From Clostridiales bacterium (lineage in GTDB: Bacteria; Bacillota; Clostridia; Oscillospirales; Acutalibacteraceae), in NCBI GenBank assembly GCA_018364155.1, contig JAGZMM010000003.1, positions 186,001 to 250,000 of the forward strand: a stretch of 64,000 nt of DNA, given 5' to 3'. A program made the position numbers and the translations under genes. How positions within the stretch are numbered: the stretch's first letter is position 1; every line of letters starts with the position of its first letter. The notes beneath the pieces are model-generated. The model saw only the letters and a program-made list of their open reading frames with translations, did not search any database and was not told the origin of the DNA. Shown here piece after piece: positions 28,527 through 37,326 of the stretch.

Positions 28527-29132
28527 ATGAAAAGGCTTTTGTCACCCGTCATTCTTTTGGCCGTTGTGTCGCTGTTCTTGTCCTCCTGCAACACGCCACA
28601 GGCGGCTTCTTCCAGCTCCCCTTCTGTATCGGAGTTCGATCCCTACTATGCGTTTTTTTCCGTGCCGTCCGATCTTTCGTTCCTGGAATTTCCGGAGGAT
28701 TATGCGCTTCCTGTTCTCATCAGCGCCCATTCGGAGGTTCTTGACCTTCGGGAAACCGAAATCACCCCCTATCAGGGGAATTCGGTGTTTCATGTACCTG
28801 CATCCATTCCATACGTGGCGCTTGGTGAGCCGGTACAAATCCGCATCCGCGGGGAACAGCCCGATTCCATCCGATTGGAGGACTATGCTCTCAAGTTGGA
28901 AAACCTGGACCGCTGGGAAATGCCGATGACCATTCCCCTGGAATTTCACGATGGAAAAGCGGCGTTCGCATTCAGGGACAATCCAGCTGCCACCTTGGAC
29001 AGCGAAGGCGATTATGAACCGGGCACCAGCATAAGGGGGCTCAAGCTCATCTGCAAATGGGGAAGCACAGAAAAGCATTACACCTGTATGGTGCGCTCTG
29101 ATTATTTTGTGGATCTTTCCGAAGGTTTCTAA
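28527..29132 (+). CDS. Lipoprotein of unknown function
   Basis: 201 residues; GAGGAGG before the ATG. The type II signal peptide KRLLSPVILLAVVSLFLSSC has its lipobox Cys at residue 21, so the mature protein is membrane-anchored on the outer face. A short Ser/Pro linker is followed by a beta-rich domain without a motif I recognise (YALPVLISAHSEVLDLRETE, YVALGEPVQIRIRGEQP, and CKWGSTEKHYTCMVRSDYF with two Cys that could pair). Single gene with two terminators. Confidence 0.75.
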   Translation: MKRLLSPVILLAVVSLFLSSCNTPQAASSSSPSVSEFDPYYAFFSVPSDLSFLEFPEDYALPVLISAHSEVLDLRETEITPYQGNSVFHVPASIPYVALGEPVQIRIRGEQPDSIRLEDYALKLENLDRWEMPMTIPLEFHDGKAAFAFRDNPAATLDSEGDYEPGTSIRGLKLICKWGSTEKHYTCMVRSDYFVDLSEGF

Positions 29133-29196
29133 AAAGCCGCCTGTGATCGATCACAGGCGGCTTTCACAGGGAGCGGGCGCTCCCTGTTTTTTTGTT
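29133..29196 (+). terminator. Tandem terminators after the lipoprotein gene
   Basis: First hairpin: AAAGCCGCCTGTGATC with its perfect complement (29133-29164). Second: ACAGGGAGC/GCTCCCTGT (29166-29187) followed by seven T. Confidence 0.85.
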
Positions 29197-29529
29197 TTCC
29201 GATTAGGCGACGCAACCCACTCTGGGACCAAAGCGCTCATAGCTTCCGGCAAAGCAAACTCTGACTTTATTCAAATAGGGTCGGGCCGATTAATCCCGCT
29301 TTGCATGCATTTATACAAAATTTGGGCACACGAAAAAGGTGCGCTCTTTGCATGCTTGCAGTATGATGCTCTTAGGCGGCCATTACCTTTTTAAGATTTC
29401 GGTGATTGGCTTTCCTGCATATGAGCTCAAAAAATTCATCTAGTTTCATCGTTATTATTGGAAATCGGCGGGATCGGCAAACCGTATCAAAACATACAAG
29501 CGGGCACTTGTATCCAGTTGTTTTAATCT
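29197..29529. other. Intergenic region, no gene seen
   Basis: Only a weak hairpin ATACAAG/CTTGTAT (29494-29513) was found. It could terminate the minus-strand collagen-like gene. Confidence 0.4.
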
Positions 29530-30405
29530 TTAAACAAAAAACAGATCGATACTGCAGGATGAGACAAAGGTTATATTGGTCTGCTCTTCATTAGCAAGTA
29601 CGATCATACCGTATTCATTTCTTATAACCGTTCCCATTGATGAAGTCTGCGTACTTGTTACTATACTCACATCCGGTGTTCCCACAGGCAAAAGGGATCG
29701 AACAACCGCTTCGCAATCCGCACAACAATCTGTCGGAGCGGGAACCGGTTCTGGCAAATAAACAATGGCATCGTTATACGTTGCATCGTTGATTTGAATC
29801 GTGTCGATACTACATATAGACAAATACTGCGCGAGATTTTGGGGATTTGTCACTTCAAATACTCCGGCACGTCCATTCGGGCCTAAGATCAAAGAGACAG
29901 GGCGGCCAACAACGGCATCACCGCTCTCCAAAGTGACAAATATATCATTGTTTGGGTATAGCGTGATAATTTGTTGGATGAGATTTCTCATTTGCTCTTT
30001 ACAGCCACAGCTGGTGGAATTCATATCACCGGCAGGGCCGGTGGCGCCGGTTGTCCCTGTTGCACCCGTAGCGCCAGTGGGACCTGTAGCGCCAGCTGGC
30101 CCGGTCGGGCCGGCAATCCCAGCTGTTCCATCCGCACCGGTGGCTCCGGTGGGGCCTGTGAGCCCCTGGGGGATGACGAAATCAAGGACATGCTGCGGTC
30201 CTCCCGTAACATCGCGCACTTCCGCGAAGGCGCCGGGAGCGGCGGTAACGGTACTGCGGATGACAATGGTATCCGCAGAGCTTTCTCCCGCAGGGCCAGC
30301 TGGGCCAGGAGGGCCGGGAGGACCCGGAATCAAGCAAGGCTGACAAACTGGCTGGCAGGGATTACAGGGACCCGGACAGCCGCAGTCGCCATTGTAAATG
30401 TGCAA
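29530..30405 (-). CDS. Collagen-like triple-helix repeat protein (spore or surface filament type)
   Basis: 291 residues from a TTG at 30405, eight bases after AAGGAGG. The short N-terminus is rich in Cys and Pro (GDCGCPGPCNPCQPVCQPC), with no signal peptide. Four Gly-X-Y triplets (GPPGPPGPAGPAG) follow, then a 45-residue spacer. A second tract has about 15 triplets (GPTGATGADGTAGIAGPTG...), rich in Gly-X-Thr like BclA-type exosporium proteins. The C-terminal 110 residues form a globular domain (PNNDIFVTLESGDAVVGRPV). Such proteins usually coat spores or cells. A CATATACT box near 30460 on the minus strand resembles a sporulation sigma -10, but this is weak. Confidence 0.82.
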   Translation of the reverse strand: MHIYNGDCGCPGPCNPCQPVCQPCLIPGPPGPPGPAGPAGESSADTIVIRSTVTAAPGAFAEVRDVTGGPQHVLDFVIPQGLTGPTGATGADGTAGIAGPTGPAGATGPTGATGATGTTGATGPAGDMNSTSCGCKEQMRNLIQQIITLYPNNDIFVTLESGDAVVGRPVSLILGPNGRAGVFEVTNPQNLAQYLSICSIDTIQINDATYNDAIVYLPEPVPAPTDCCADCEAVVRSLLPVGTPDVSIVTSTQTSSMGTVIRNEYGMIVLANEEQTNITFVSSCSIDLFFV

Positions 30406-30490
30406 AACGAAAACCTCCTTGCAATCGTTTCGGGGAAAGGCTTCCCCACAGCCAGTATATGTCGAACGGCTTTTGAATGCGAGGACGGAT

Positions 30491-30519
30491 TCGACACCGC
30501 TTGTCAGGTCTGGTACAAT
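30491..30519 (+). promoter_or_regulatory. Promoter of bceRS
   Basis: TCGACA (30491-30496), 17 bases, TACAAT (30514-30519); divergent from the collagen-like gene. Confidence 0.6.
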
Positions 30520-30559
30520 GGAAACGGTTCTCGATTCACTCGGATGACAGGAGGCCGCT

Positions 30560-31234
30560 ATGTACAAAATCCTAATTGTGGAAGATGAGCGCACCATTGC
30601 AAACGCCATCGAACAGCACTTGTCCAAGTGGGGCTTTGAGGTCAAACAGGTGACGGATTTCGGCCGGGTGCTGGAGGAATTCGCCGCCTTTTCTCCGGAG
30701 CTGGTGATTCTCGATATCCTCCTTCCCTATTACAATGGGTATCATTGGTGCGGGGAAATCCGCAAGTGCTCCAAGGTTCCGATCCTCTTTCTTTCCTCCG
30801 CAAGCGACAACATGAATCTGGTCATGGCCATCAACATGGGCGGGGACGACTTTGTCCCAAAGCCGTTTGACCTGGACGTGCTCACCGCCAAGGTCCAGGC
30901 CTTGCTGCGAAGAACCTATTCCTTCGGCGGGACCGGGAGCCTGATGGAGCACAAGGGCGTCATTCTAAACATAGGCGACGGGTCCCTTTCCTATGAGGGC
31001 AGCACCATGGAGCTGACCAAAAACGAACTGAAAATCCTGCAGCTGCTGTTTGAACGGAAAGGGCAGGTGGTCTGCCGGGAGGACATTATGAAGAGGCTCT
31101 GGGATTCGGACAGCTTTATCGACGACAATACGTTGACCGTCAACGTCACACGCCTGCGCAAAAAGCTCTCGGAAATGGGGCTTTCTTCCCTAATCAAGAC
31201 CAAAAAGGGCGTGGGCTATCTGGTGGAGGGATAA
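30560..31234 (+). CDS. bceR: BceR-type response regulator
   Basis: 224 residues, OmpR/PhoB class. Receiver domain with acidic pair ED (KILIVEDE), phospho-acceptor Asp in LVILDILLPYYNG, and conserved Lys in FVPKPFD. The C-terminal winged helix runs from about residue 125 (LTKNELKILQLLFERKGQVV, NTLTVNVTRLRKKL). AGGAGG precedes the ATG. It abuts the sensor gene and lies upstream of a BceAB exporter, the usual arrangement for sensing peptide antibiotics that bind lipid II-cycle intermediates. Likely target: the inverted repeat at 32259-32276. Confidence 0.9.
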   Translation: MYKILIVEDERTIANAIEQHLSKWGFEVKQVTDFGRVLEEFAAFSPELVILDILLPYYNGYHWCGEIRKCSKVPILFLSSASDNMNLVMAINMGGDDFVPKPFDLDVLTAKVQALLRRTYSFGGTGSLMEHKGVILNIGDGSLSYEGSTMELTKNELKILQLLFERKGQVVCREDIMKRLWDSDSFIDDNTLTVNVTRLRKKLSEMGLSSLIKTKKGVGYLVEG

Positions 31235-32254
31235 ATGAAACAAAAAGGATTTTGGTCGGTACTGGCGGCGTATTTGAAAGCACGGTATCGGGTAATGGTG
31301 GGGTTTGTTTTGTTTCTCCTGCTTTTTTGGCTTTTGTTTTTCCTTCTGCACCTTCCTTACGATGCGGTTTTGTACGGGAGTGCCGTCACCCTGGCCGGAG
31401 GGCTTTTGTACGGCGGGTATGACTTTTTCAGGTTTTATGACCGTCACCGGCTGCTTACCATGCTGCGCGAAGAAATCACCGTCAGCCTCGACCGGCTTCC
31501 TCCGCCCCGCACCCTGCCTGAAGAGGACAGCCAAGCGCTGATCCGGACCTTGTTCGACGACCGGGCGAAACAGATTTCCAAGGCCGACGCCGCTTATCAG
31601 GACCGGATGGAATACGACACCCTTTGGGCGCACCAGATTAAAACGCCCATTGCCGCCATGCGCTTGGTTCTTCAGGGAATGCCGCCGACCCAGGCACGGG
31701 TGGAGCTCGAACAGTCCCTCTTTCAGATCGAGCAGTATGTGGAGATGACGCTGCATTATCTGCGTCTGCAAAACGACGCAAGCGATCTGCTTTTCAAACG
31801 CGTCCCTCTTTTCCCCATGGTGCGCGGGGCGGTCAAAAAGTATTCCATGACCTTTATCCGCAAGAACATTTCCCTGCATCTGACCGAAACGCCCTGCACG
31901 GTGCTGACCGATGAGAAATGGTTCACCTTTGTGCTCGAGCAGCTGCTGTCCAACTCTCTCAAATACACGCCGGCCGGCGGGAGCATTTCGATCTATCTCG
32001 ACCCCCAGGAGGACAAGTCCCTCGTCATTGAGGACACCGGCATCGGCATCCGGCCCGAGGACGTGCCCCGGGTTTTTGAAAAGGGATTTACCGGCTATAA
32101 CGGGCGGATGGACAAAAAGTCCACGGGGCTTGGGCTATATTTATGCCGGCAGACGCTCAAAAAGCTTTCCCACCGCATCTTTCTCTCCTCTCAGGTGGGA
32201 AAAGGCACGCGCATCAAAATTGATGTGAGCGAAGCGACCTTTCCAATCGAATAG
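31235..32254 (+). CDS. bceS: BceS-type sensor histidine kinase
   Basis: 339 residues; GGAGGG before the ATG, which abuts the stop of bceR. Two closely spaced membrane helices near residues 15-65 with almost no outer loop mark an intramembrane-sensing kinase that relies on the BceAB transporter for input. Phospho-acceptor box DTLWAHQIKTPIAAMRL (His near residue 133). ATPase boxes: QLLSNSLKYTPAGG (N), EDTGIGIRPEDVPRVFEKGF (G1/F) and STGLGLYLC (G2). Confidence 0.9.
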   Translation: MKQKGFWSVLAAYLKARYRVMVGFVLFLLLFWLLFFLLHLPYDAVLYGSAVTLAGGLLYGGYDFFRFYDRHRLLTMLREEITVSLDRLPPPRTLPEEDSQALIRTLFDDRAKQISKADAAYQDRMEYDTLWAHQIKTPIAAMRLVLQGMPPTQARVELEQSLFQIEQYVEMTLHYLRLQNDASDLLFKRVPLFPMVRGAVKKYSMTFIRKNISLHLTETPCTVLTDEKWFTFVLEQLLSNSLKYTPAGGSISIYLDPQEDKSLVIEDTGIGIRPEDVPRVFEKGFTGYNGRMDKKSTGLGLYLCRQTLKKLSHRIFLSSQVGKGTRIKIDVSEATFPIE

Positions 32255-32258
32255 GAAA

Positions 32259-32333
32259 TCTTACCGAAGTGTAAGACTGAAAAAAGAAATGTAAGCCAAA
32301 TCGATGGCAGCGCATTTCTTTTTTTCTTATACT
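32259..32333 (+). promoter_or_regulatory. Probable BceR operator and bceAB promoter
   Basis: Inverted repeat TCTTAC-CGAAGT-GTAAGA (32259-32276), with a further GTAAGC at 32291-32296. The -10 TATACT is at 32328-32333; the -35 region is poor, as expected for an activator-dependent promoter. Distances suit upstream activation. Confidence 0.55.
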
Positions 32334-32364
32334 AAAGACAGATTTCAAACAGGAGGTCGGTTTT

Positions 32365-33132
32365 ATGCCGTTACTGGAAGTCAAGAATCTGAAAAAAATC
32401 TATACCACCCGCTTTGGGGGCAATCAGGTCCAGGCGCTGGAAAACGTCTCCTTCACGGTGGAAGAGGGCGAATATGTGGCGATTATGGGCGAGTCCGGCT
32501 CGGGAAAAACCACTCTGCTGAACATTCTCGCCTCCCTGGACAAGCCCACCAGCGGAGAAGTACTCTTAAACGGGCGGGATATCGTGGGCATCAAGGACAA
32601 GGAGCTGGCCGCTTTCCGGCGGGAGCATCTAGGCTTTGTGTTCCAGGATTTTAATCTGCTCGATACCTTCTCGGTGCAGGATAACATTTTTCTGCCGCTG
32701 GTTTTGTCCGGCAAGTCCTATCCCGAAATGAGCCGGCGTTTGGCTCCTATCGCCGAAAAGCTGGAGATCACAGATATCTTGGGAAAGTATCCATATGAGG
32801 TTTCCGGCGGGCAAAAGCAGCGTGCGGCGGTGGCCCGGGCCCTGATTACCCATCCCCAGCTCGTGCTGGCCGACGAGCCCACCGGCGCTCTCGATTCCAA
32901 GGCGGCCGCCCATCTGCTTCACCTGTTCTCCGACATCAACCGTTCCGGCCAGACCATCCTGATGGTCACCCATTCCACCATGGCCGCCAGCCATGCAGGG
33001 CGGGTGCTGTTTATCAAGGACGGCATGGTGTTTCACCAGATTTACCGGGGCGCCATGTCCAACGAAGAGCTGTACCAGAAGGTGTCCGACACGCTGACGG
33101 CGCTGACCACAGGGGGTGGCGGCCTTGCGTAA
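32365..33132 (+). CDS. bceA: BceA-type ABC transporter ATPase
   Basis: 255 residues; AGGAGG before the ATG. Walker A GESGSGKTTL, Q-loop FVFQDFNLLD, signature VSGGQKQRAAVARAL, Walker B VLADEPTGALDS, and H-loop MVTHSTMAA. It powers the BceB permease, which frees lipid-linked targets from bacitracin-like peptides. The stop overlaps the start of bceB. Confidence 0.94.
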   Translation: MPLLEVKNLKKIYTTRFGGNQVQALENVSFTVEEGEYVAIMGESGSGKTTLLNILASLDKPTSGEVLLNGRDIVGIKDKELAAFRREHLGFVFQDFNLLDTFSVQDNIFLPLVLSGKSYPEMSRRLAPIAEKLEITDILGKYPYEVSGGQKQRAAVARALITHPQLVLADEPTGALDSKAAAHLLHLFSDINRSGQTILMVTHSTMAASHAGRVLFIKDGMVFHQIYRGAMSNEELYQKVSDTLTALTTGGGGLA

Positions 33133-35110
33133 GCTCTTTTACCCGAAGCTGGCAGTCACCAACCTTAAAAAGAACCGCAGCACCTATTTTCCCTATATGC
33201 TCACCTGCGTTGTCTCCATCGCCACCTTCTACACCATGTATTCCATTGCGGACAATCCTGGTCTTGCCGAAATGCCGGGCACTGATGTTCTCACCTCTAT
33301 TTTATGGCTGGGAACGATCATCATCGCCCTTTTTTCCGCCGCCCTTCTTTTCTATACCAACAGCTTTCTCATCAAACGGCGCAAAAAGGAGCTTGGTCTT
33401 TACAGCATCCTTGGAATGGAGAAACGCCACATCGTCAAAACCCTGTTTTTTGAGACGCTGTTCATTTCCGTGCTCTGTATTGCGCTGGGGCTTCTGGTAG
33501 GCGCCCTGATTTCCAAGCTGTTGTTTTTGATTCTGCTTTACCTGCTCAACCTGACGACCCCCATCGTCTTCACCCTTTCCTGGGGCGGCATGGGCGTCAC
33601 CGCTATCCTGTTCGCCTGCATCTTTTTGCTGACGCTGCTGACAAACTTCTGGCAGATTCACGTGGCAAACCCCATCACCCTTTTAAAAGGCGGGCAGACG
33701 GGAGAAAAGGAACCCAAGTCCTCCTGGCTTTTGACCCTCATCGGCCTTCTGGCTCTGGGGGGCGGTTACGCCATTGCGCTGACCGTCCAGTCCCCTTTGG
33801 ACGCGCTGCTTCTCTTTTTCCTGGCGGCGCTGCTGGTGATCATCGGCACCTTTGCCCTTTTCACCTCCGGCAGCATCGCGCTTTTAAAGCTTCTACGGCG
33901 CAACAAGCGCTTTTATTACCGGCCGAAAAACTTCATCTCGGTTTCCGGGATGATTTACCGCATGAAACAAAACGCAGTAGGCCTTGCCAACATCTGCATT
34001 CTCAGCACCATGGTGCTGGTGGTCATCTCCACCACCGTTTCTCTGTACCTGGGGCAGGAGCGGATGCTCGACGAACGCTTTCCCATGGATGTAACGGTGC
34101 AGTGCGCCGACAACCAGGAGCAGATCGACGCGGTGCATCTGGCTATCCGCACACAGCAGGAAACAAGCGGCGTACAGGTGACCGAGTGTTATGACTACCG
34201 CTGCTTTCAATACGTGGGTTTTTCCCAGCAAAACATGATCCTTTCCGACGTGCCCGGTGATTTCCAGGGAAACGCCACCAACTACATCAGCACCGTGACC
34301 CTGATCCCGCTTTCGGATTATAACCGCATGGAAGGCAAGGACGAAACCCTAGGAAAAGACGAAGCCCTGGTCTTTACCCGGGCGGGCCAATTTGGCAGCC
34401 AGACGCTGTGGATCGACGAGCAGGAGTTTTCTGTAAAGGAAGAGCTCAGTACCTTTGTGCTGCGGGAAAAAGTGGACCAGGCCCCGCAAAACAGTATCTT
34501 TGTCATCCTGGCGGACATGGACGTGATCAATCACATCCTCGCTTCCTATCCCCAGGAGGAGGTTCCCGCCACCATCGACCACGTCACCACCTTTAATATC
34601 GCCGGAAGCGATGAGGCCGCCGCAGCGTTCTCAGCCGACCTGCGCCAAGCGTGCAGGACTGCGATTCCTGGCGTCTGGGTAGATAGCCGGGAACTTAGCC
34701 GGGAAGACTGGTACTCCACCTTCGGCGGCTTTTTGTTCCTGGGCCTATTCCTGGGAATGCTCTTTATGATGGCCATGGTCCTCATCATTTACTACAAGCA
34801 GATTTCCGAAGGGTACGACGACCACGACCGGTTTACCATCATGCAGAAGGTGGGGATGAGCAAGCAGGAGGTCAAGAAAACCATCCACAAGCAGATCCTC
34901 ATGGTGTTCTTCCTGCCGCTGCTTTTCGCCTGCGTACACATTACGGTGGCGTTCCCAGTTATCTCCAAGCTGCTGCTTATTTTCAACATGACGGACACCA
35001 CCCTCAACCTGGTGTGCACCATATTGACGGTGCTGTTCTTCGCCGTTGTCTACGCCATCGTCTATTTCCTGACCGCCCGGACCTATTACCGGATCGTACA
35101 GGAAAAATAA
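33125..35110 (+). CDS. bceB: BceB-type ABC transporter permease
   Basis: 661 residues from a TTG at 33125 behind GGGGGTGG (a GTG at 33116 is possible). The start RKLFYPKLAVTNLKKNRSTY is typical of the family. Ten predicted membrane helices: four near residues 20-190, two near 200-260, one near 285-315, and three at the C-terminus. A roughly 200-residue outer domain lies between helices 7 and 8 (residues about 315-525) and is the peptide-sensing domain of Bce transporters. With BceA it both confers resistance and signals to BceS. Confidence 0.93.
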   Translation: MRKLFYPKLAVTNLKKNRSTYFPYMLTCVVSIATFYTMYSIADNPGLAEMPGTDVLTSILWLGTIIIALFSAALLFYTNSFLIKRRKKELGLYSILGMEKRHIVKTLFFETLFISVLCIALGLLVGALISKLLFLILLYLLNLTTPIVFTLSWGGMGVTAILFACIFLLTLLTNFWQIHVANPITLLKGGQTGEKEPKSSWLLTLIGLLALGGGYAIALTVQSPLDALLLFFLAALLVIIGTFALFTSGSIALLKLLRRNKRFYYRPKNFISVSGMIYRMKQNAVGLANICILSTMVLVVISTTVSLYLGQERMLDERFPMDVTVQCADNQEQIDAVHLAIRTQQETSGVQVTECYDYRCFQYVGFSQQNMILSDVPGDFQGNATNYISTVTLIPLSDYNRMEGKDETLGKDEALVFTRAGQFGSQTLWIDEQEFSVKEELSTFVLREKVDQAPQNSIFVILADMDVINHILASYPQEEVPATIDHVTTFNIAGSDEAAAAFSADLRQACRTAIPGVWVDSRELSREDWYSTFGGFLFLGLFLGMLFMMAMVLIIYYKQISEGYDDHDRFTIMQKVGMSKQEVKKTIHKQILMVFFLPLLFACVHITVAFPVISKLLLIFNMTDTTLNLVCTILTVLFFAVVYAIVYFLTARTYYRIVQEK

Positions 35111-35132
35111 CCGGGGATAAGGGGGAGTTTCG

Positions 35133-35318
35133 ATGCTCGGTACGATTTTTCTCATTCTTTCCATTGTGGCTCTGGGCTCGCTGGCCATCTCGGTCATCGC
35201 CGGAGCGTTTGCCGGCGGGTTCGCGGGCGTGACGAGAAACGGCAAGTGGTCCATTGCTTCACTGGTCGTGTACATTATTTTCTTTTCCCTGTATATCATT
35301 GTGACCTATCTGGTTTGA
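35133..35318 (+). CDS. Small membrane protein at the end of the bce operon
   Basis: 61 residues; AAGGGGGAG before the ATG. Two hydrophobic segments (TIFLILSIVALGSLAISVIA and WSIASLVVYIIFFSLYII) around a short Gly/Arg loop AGGFAGVTRNGK. It starts 22 bases after bceB and precedes the operon terminator, so it is probably cotranscribed. No family recognised; it may assist the transporter, but that is inference from position. Confidence 0.65.
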   Translation: MLGTIFLILSIVALGSLAISVIAGAFAGGFAGVTRNGKWSIASLVVYIIFFSLYIIVTYLV

Positions 35319-35364
35319 GAGAAAGAGCGTTCGTTGCGAACCGGCAACGAACGCTCTTTCTCTG
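35318..35364 (+). terminator. Terminator of the bce operon
   Basis: A perfect 20-bp stem (35318-35337 with 35344-35363; core GAGCGTTCGTTGC) and a six-base loop. It overlaps the last base of the preceding stop codon. Confidence 0.85.
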
Positions 35365-35462
35365 CATCCCGCTAATCCTATTCCAATATCCGGTCCGGGC
35401 GGCGGCAGCCGGAGAGAAGGCCAGTATCTTTCCGCAGGGCTCTCTGAAAACTACACGGATGC

Positions 35463-35503
35463 AAAAGGCCCGGCGCCGTATGCGGACGCCGGGCTGGTTT
35501 TTT
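35463..35503. terminator. Terminator of the zinc-ribbon membrane protein gene
   Basis: Arms GCCCGGCG (35468-35475) and CGCCGGGC (35487-35494), with TTTT on the minus transcript and six T on the plus side. Confidence 0.65.
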
Positions 35504-35891
35504 ACGTTTTTTTGATAAACTCCGTTCTGCACACCGGGCAGGTGATGCAGATTTTTCCTTTTCCCTTAGGCACGCGCAAGGTATTCTTGCAATTGGGGCA
35601 CTTATAATACCGGTGGGTCTTCCTTCCCTTGATCCGGTTTTTCATCCGGCGAAACCAGGCCGGAATCGGACGCCACACCTTCAAAAATGCGTCGTTTTCC
35701 TTTGCACGCCGGTACTGGTTGCGCGAAAACATGCGAAAGACACAGAATGCCAGGGGAATCAGCGCGAGGATTACCAGAAGATAAGTGGTAAAGTTCCCCA
35801 CCATCGCCAGCACAAACCAGGTAATCATCAGGGCAAGCCCAAGCTGATCCAGGCCATGCCGCCCCATCATAAAGTTCTGAAACCAATTCAT
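35502..35891 (-). CDS. Membrane protein with C-terminal zinc ribbon
   Basis: 129 residues; GGAGCGG before the ATG. Two membrane helices near residues 15-55, a basic linker (RRMKNRIKGRKTHRYY), then CPNCKNTLRVPKGKGKICI followed by TCPVCRTEF: two CxxC knuckles that should bind zinc. Similar small proteins are widespread in Clostridia without known function. Single gene. Confidence 0.72.
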   Translation of the reverse strand: MNWFQNFMMGRHGLDQLGLALMITWFVLAMVGNFTTYLLVILALIPLAFCVFRMFSRNQYRRAKENDAFLKVWRPIPAWFRRMKNRIKGRKTHRYYKCPNCKNTLRVPKGKGKICITCPVCRTEFIKKT

Positions 35892-36031
35892 TTCCGACCG
35901 CTCCGTTTCTCATAATCTAATCCGAGCAGCGCCGCACTCTGCTTGCTGATTAAGAGGTAATTATAACAAAGCCGTCTGGGTAAAACAACCACTATTCTGA
36001 AAACTTTCTATGGACAAGTTCCTCTGGCCGA

Positions 36032-36733
36032 TCAAGAGACCGCTTCTCGGAGCACTCGGTCCTCTTCGATCCTGCCGTCGTGGATGCGCACGGTGCGTTT
36101 GGCAGACTGGGCGATGCCATTGTCATGGGTGATGAGGATGATGGTATGCCCCGCCTGGTTGAGAGAGGTGATGGCGGCGAGAACCTCAGCGCCGGAGGCG
36201 GAGTCCAGGTTGCCGGTGGGTTCGTCGGCCATGATGATGGGCGGACGGGCGGCGATGGCCCGGGCGATGGCCACCCGCTGCTGCTGGCCGCCGGACATTT
36301 GAGCCGGCCGGTGGTGCATGCGGTTTTGCAGGCCCACCTGGCGCAGAGCGTCGGTGGCCATGCGGCGGCGCTCGGTTTTCTCGATACCCCGGTAGATTAA
36401 GGGCAATTCCACGTTTTCCAGGGCGTTTAGGCTGCTGATCAGGTTAAAACCCTGGAAAATAAATCCAATCTGGCGATTGCGGATGTTGCTCAAGGCCCCG
36501 TCGTTTAGGTGAAAGACGTCGGTTCCATTGAGATAGTATTCTCCGCTGGTGGGCCCGTCGAGACAGCCGAGAATGTTCATCAGAGTGGACTTCCCCGAAC
36601 CGGACTGGCCGACGATGGCGACGAATTCCCCGGCGGCAATCTGCAGATTCACCCCGTCGAGCGCGCGCACCTCGTTTTCTCCGGCATTATAGATTTTATA
36701 AATGTTTCTCAGGTCGATCAGATAGGAATCCAT
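36032..36733 (-). CDS. MacB/LolD-type ABC transporter ATPase, no permease alongside
   Basis: 233 residues; AGGAGAG before the ATG. Walker A GQSGSGKSTLMNILG, Q-loop FIFQGFNLIS, signature MSGGQQQRVAIARAI, Walker B IIMADEPTGNLD, and H-loop ILITHDNG. This subclass works with FtsX/MacB-type permeases in export of peptides or lipoproteins. The bases after its stop (35892-36031) hold no permease, so the partner must be elsewhere or lost. Confidence 0.88.
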   Translation of the reverse strand: MDSYLIDLRNIYKIYNAGENEVRALDGVNLQIAAGEFVAIVGQSGSGKSTLMNILGCLDGPTSGEYYLNGTDVFHLNDGALSNIRNRQIGFIFQGFNLISSLNALENVELPLIYRGIEKTERRRMATDALRQVGLQNRMHHRPAQMSGGQQQRVAIARAIAARPPIIMADEPTGNLDSASGAEVLAAITSLNQAGHTIILITHDNGIAQSAKRTVRIHDGRIEEDRVLREAVS

Positions 36734-36870
36734 GATGCATCTCTCCTAAGCACAGTTTGTTTTCCTTAGTATGTCCCGGCAACTGTCCTTTCACGTATTT
36801 TACGACCTCTTTCGGTAAAACTATTTTTCGCAACGCATTTATTTTACTCCAAAAGGGATGTGACGGAATC

Positions 36871-37314
36871 TTGAATCTGACGCAAACAGAATATTCGAAC
36901 ATGACGGACAAGGCATCGCCTCCGTCTAAATTTCTTCGCAATTCGATTTTAGCCTTTGTGGTGGGCGGCGCGATCTGCGTGATCGGGCAGGCGCTCATCA
37001 ACCTATGGTCCATGGTACTGCCCCTGGACGACGCGAAAATCGCCGCCTCGTGCTCCCTGATCTTCTTATCCGCGCTGTTTACGGCGCTGGGCCTCTACTG
37101 CAAGCTGGCAACCTACGCGGGTGCGGGTACACTGGTGCCCATCACCGGGTTTGCAAACTCCATTGCGGCGGCGGCCATCGAGTTCAAAAGCGAGGGGCTC
37201 ATTCTGGGCACCGGCGTGAAAATGTTCATCATCGCAGGACCGGTGCTAGTATACGGCCCGGTGGCGGCGGTGCTTTACGGCATCCTCGCGTGGCTGCTGC
37301 GGCTGTTTGTATAG
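36871..37314 (+). CDS. spoVAC: Stage V sporulation protein AC
   Basis: 147 residues from a TTG at 36871, chosen because the peptide from there (NLTQTEYSNMTDKASPP) aligns with the usual LTPEEY-type N-terminus of SpoVAC; an ATG ten codons later lacks a ribosome site, and the TTG site is also weak. Membrane segments start at FLRNSILAFVVGGAICVIGQ, with LCKLATYAGAGTLVPITGFA-like and MFIIAGPVLVYGPVAA regions. SpoVA proteins form the inner-membrane channel for dipicolinic acid uptake and release in spores. First gene of spoVAC-D-E. Confidence 0.92.
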   Translation: MNLTQTEYSNMTDKASPPSKFLRNSILAFVVGGAICVIGQALINLWSMVLPLDDAKIAASCSLIFLSALFTALGLYCKLATYAGAGTLVPITGFANSIAAAAIEFKSEGLILGTGVKMFIIAGPVLVYGPVAAVLYGILAWLLRLFV

Positions 37315-37326
37315 GAGGGGCGACAC

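Noticed and set aside
36757..36870. Longer N-terminus for spoVAC
   Set aside because: The upstream extension does not resemble SpoVAC and overlaps the promoter region of the divergent ABC gene.
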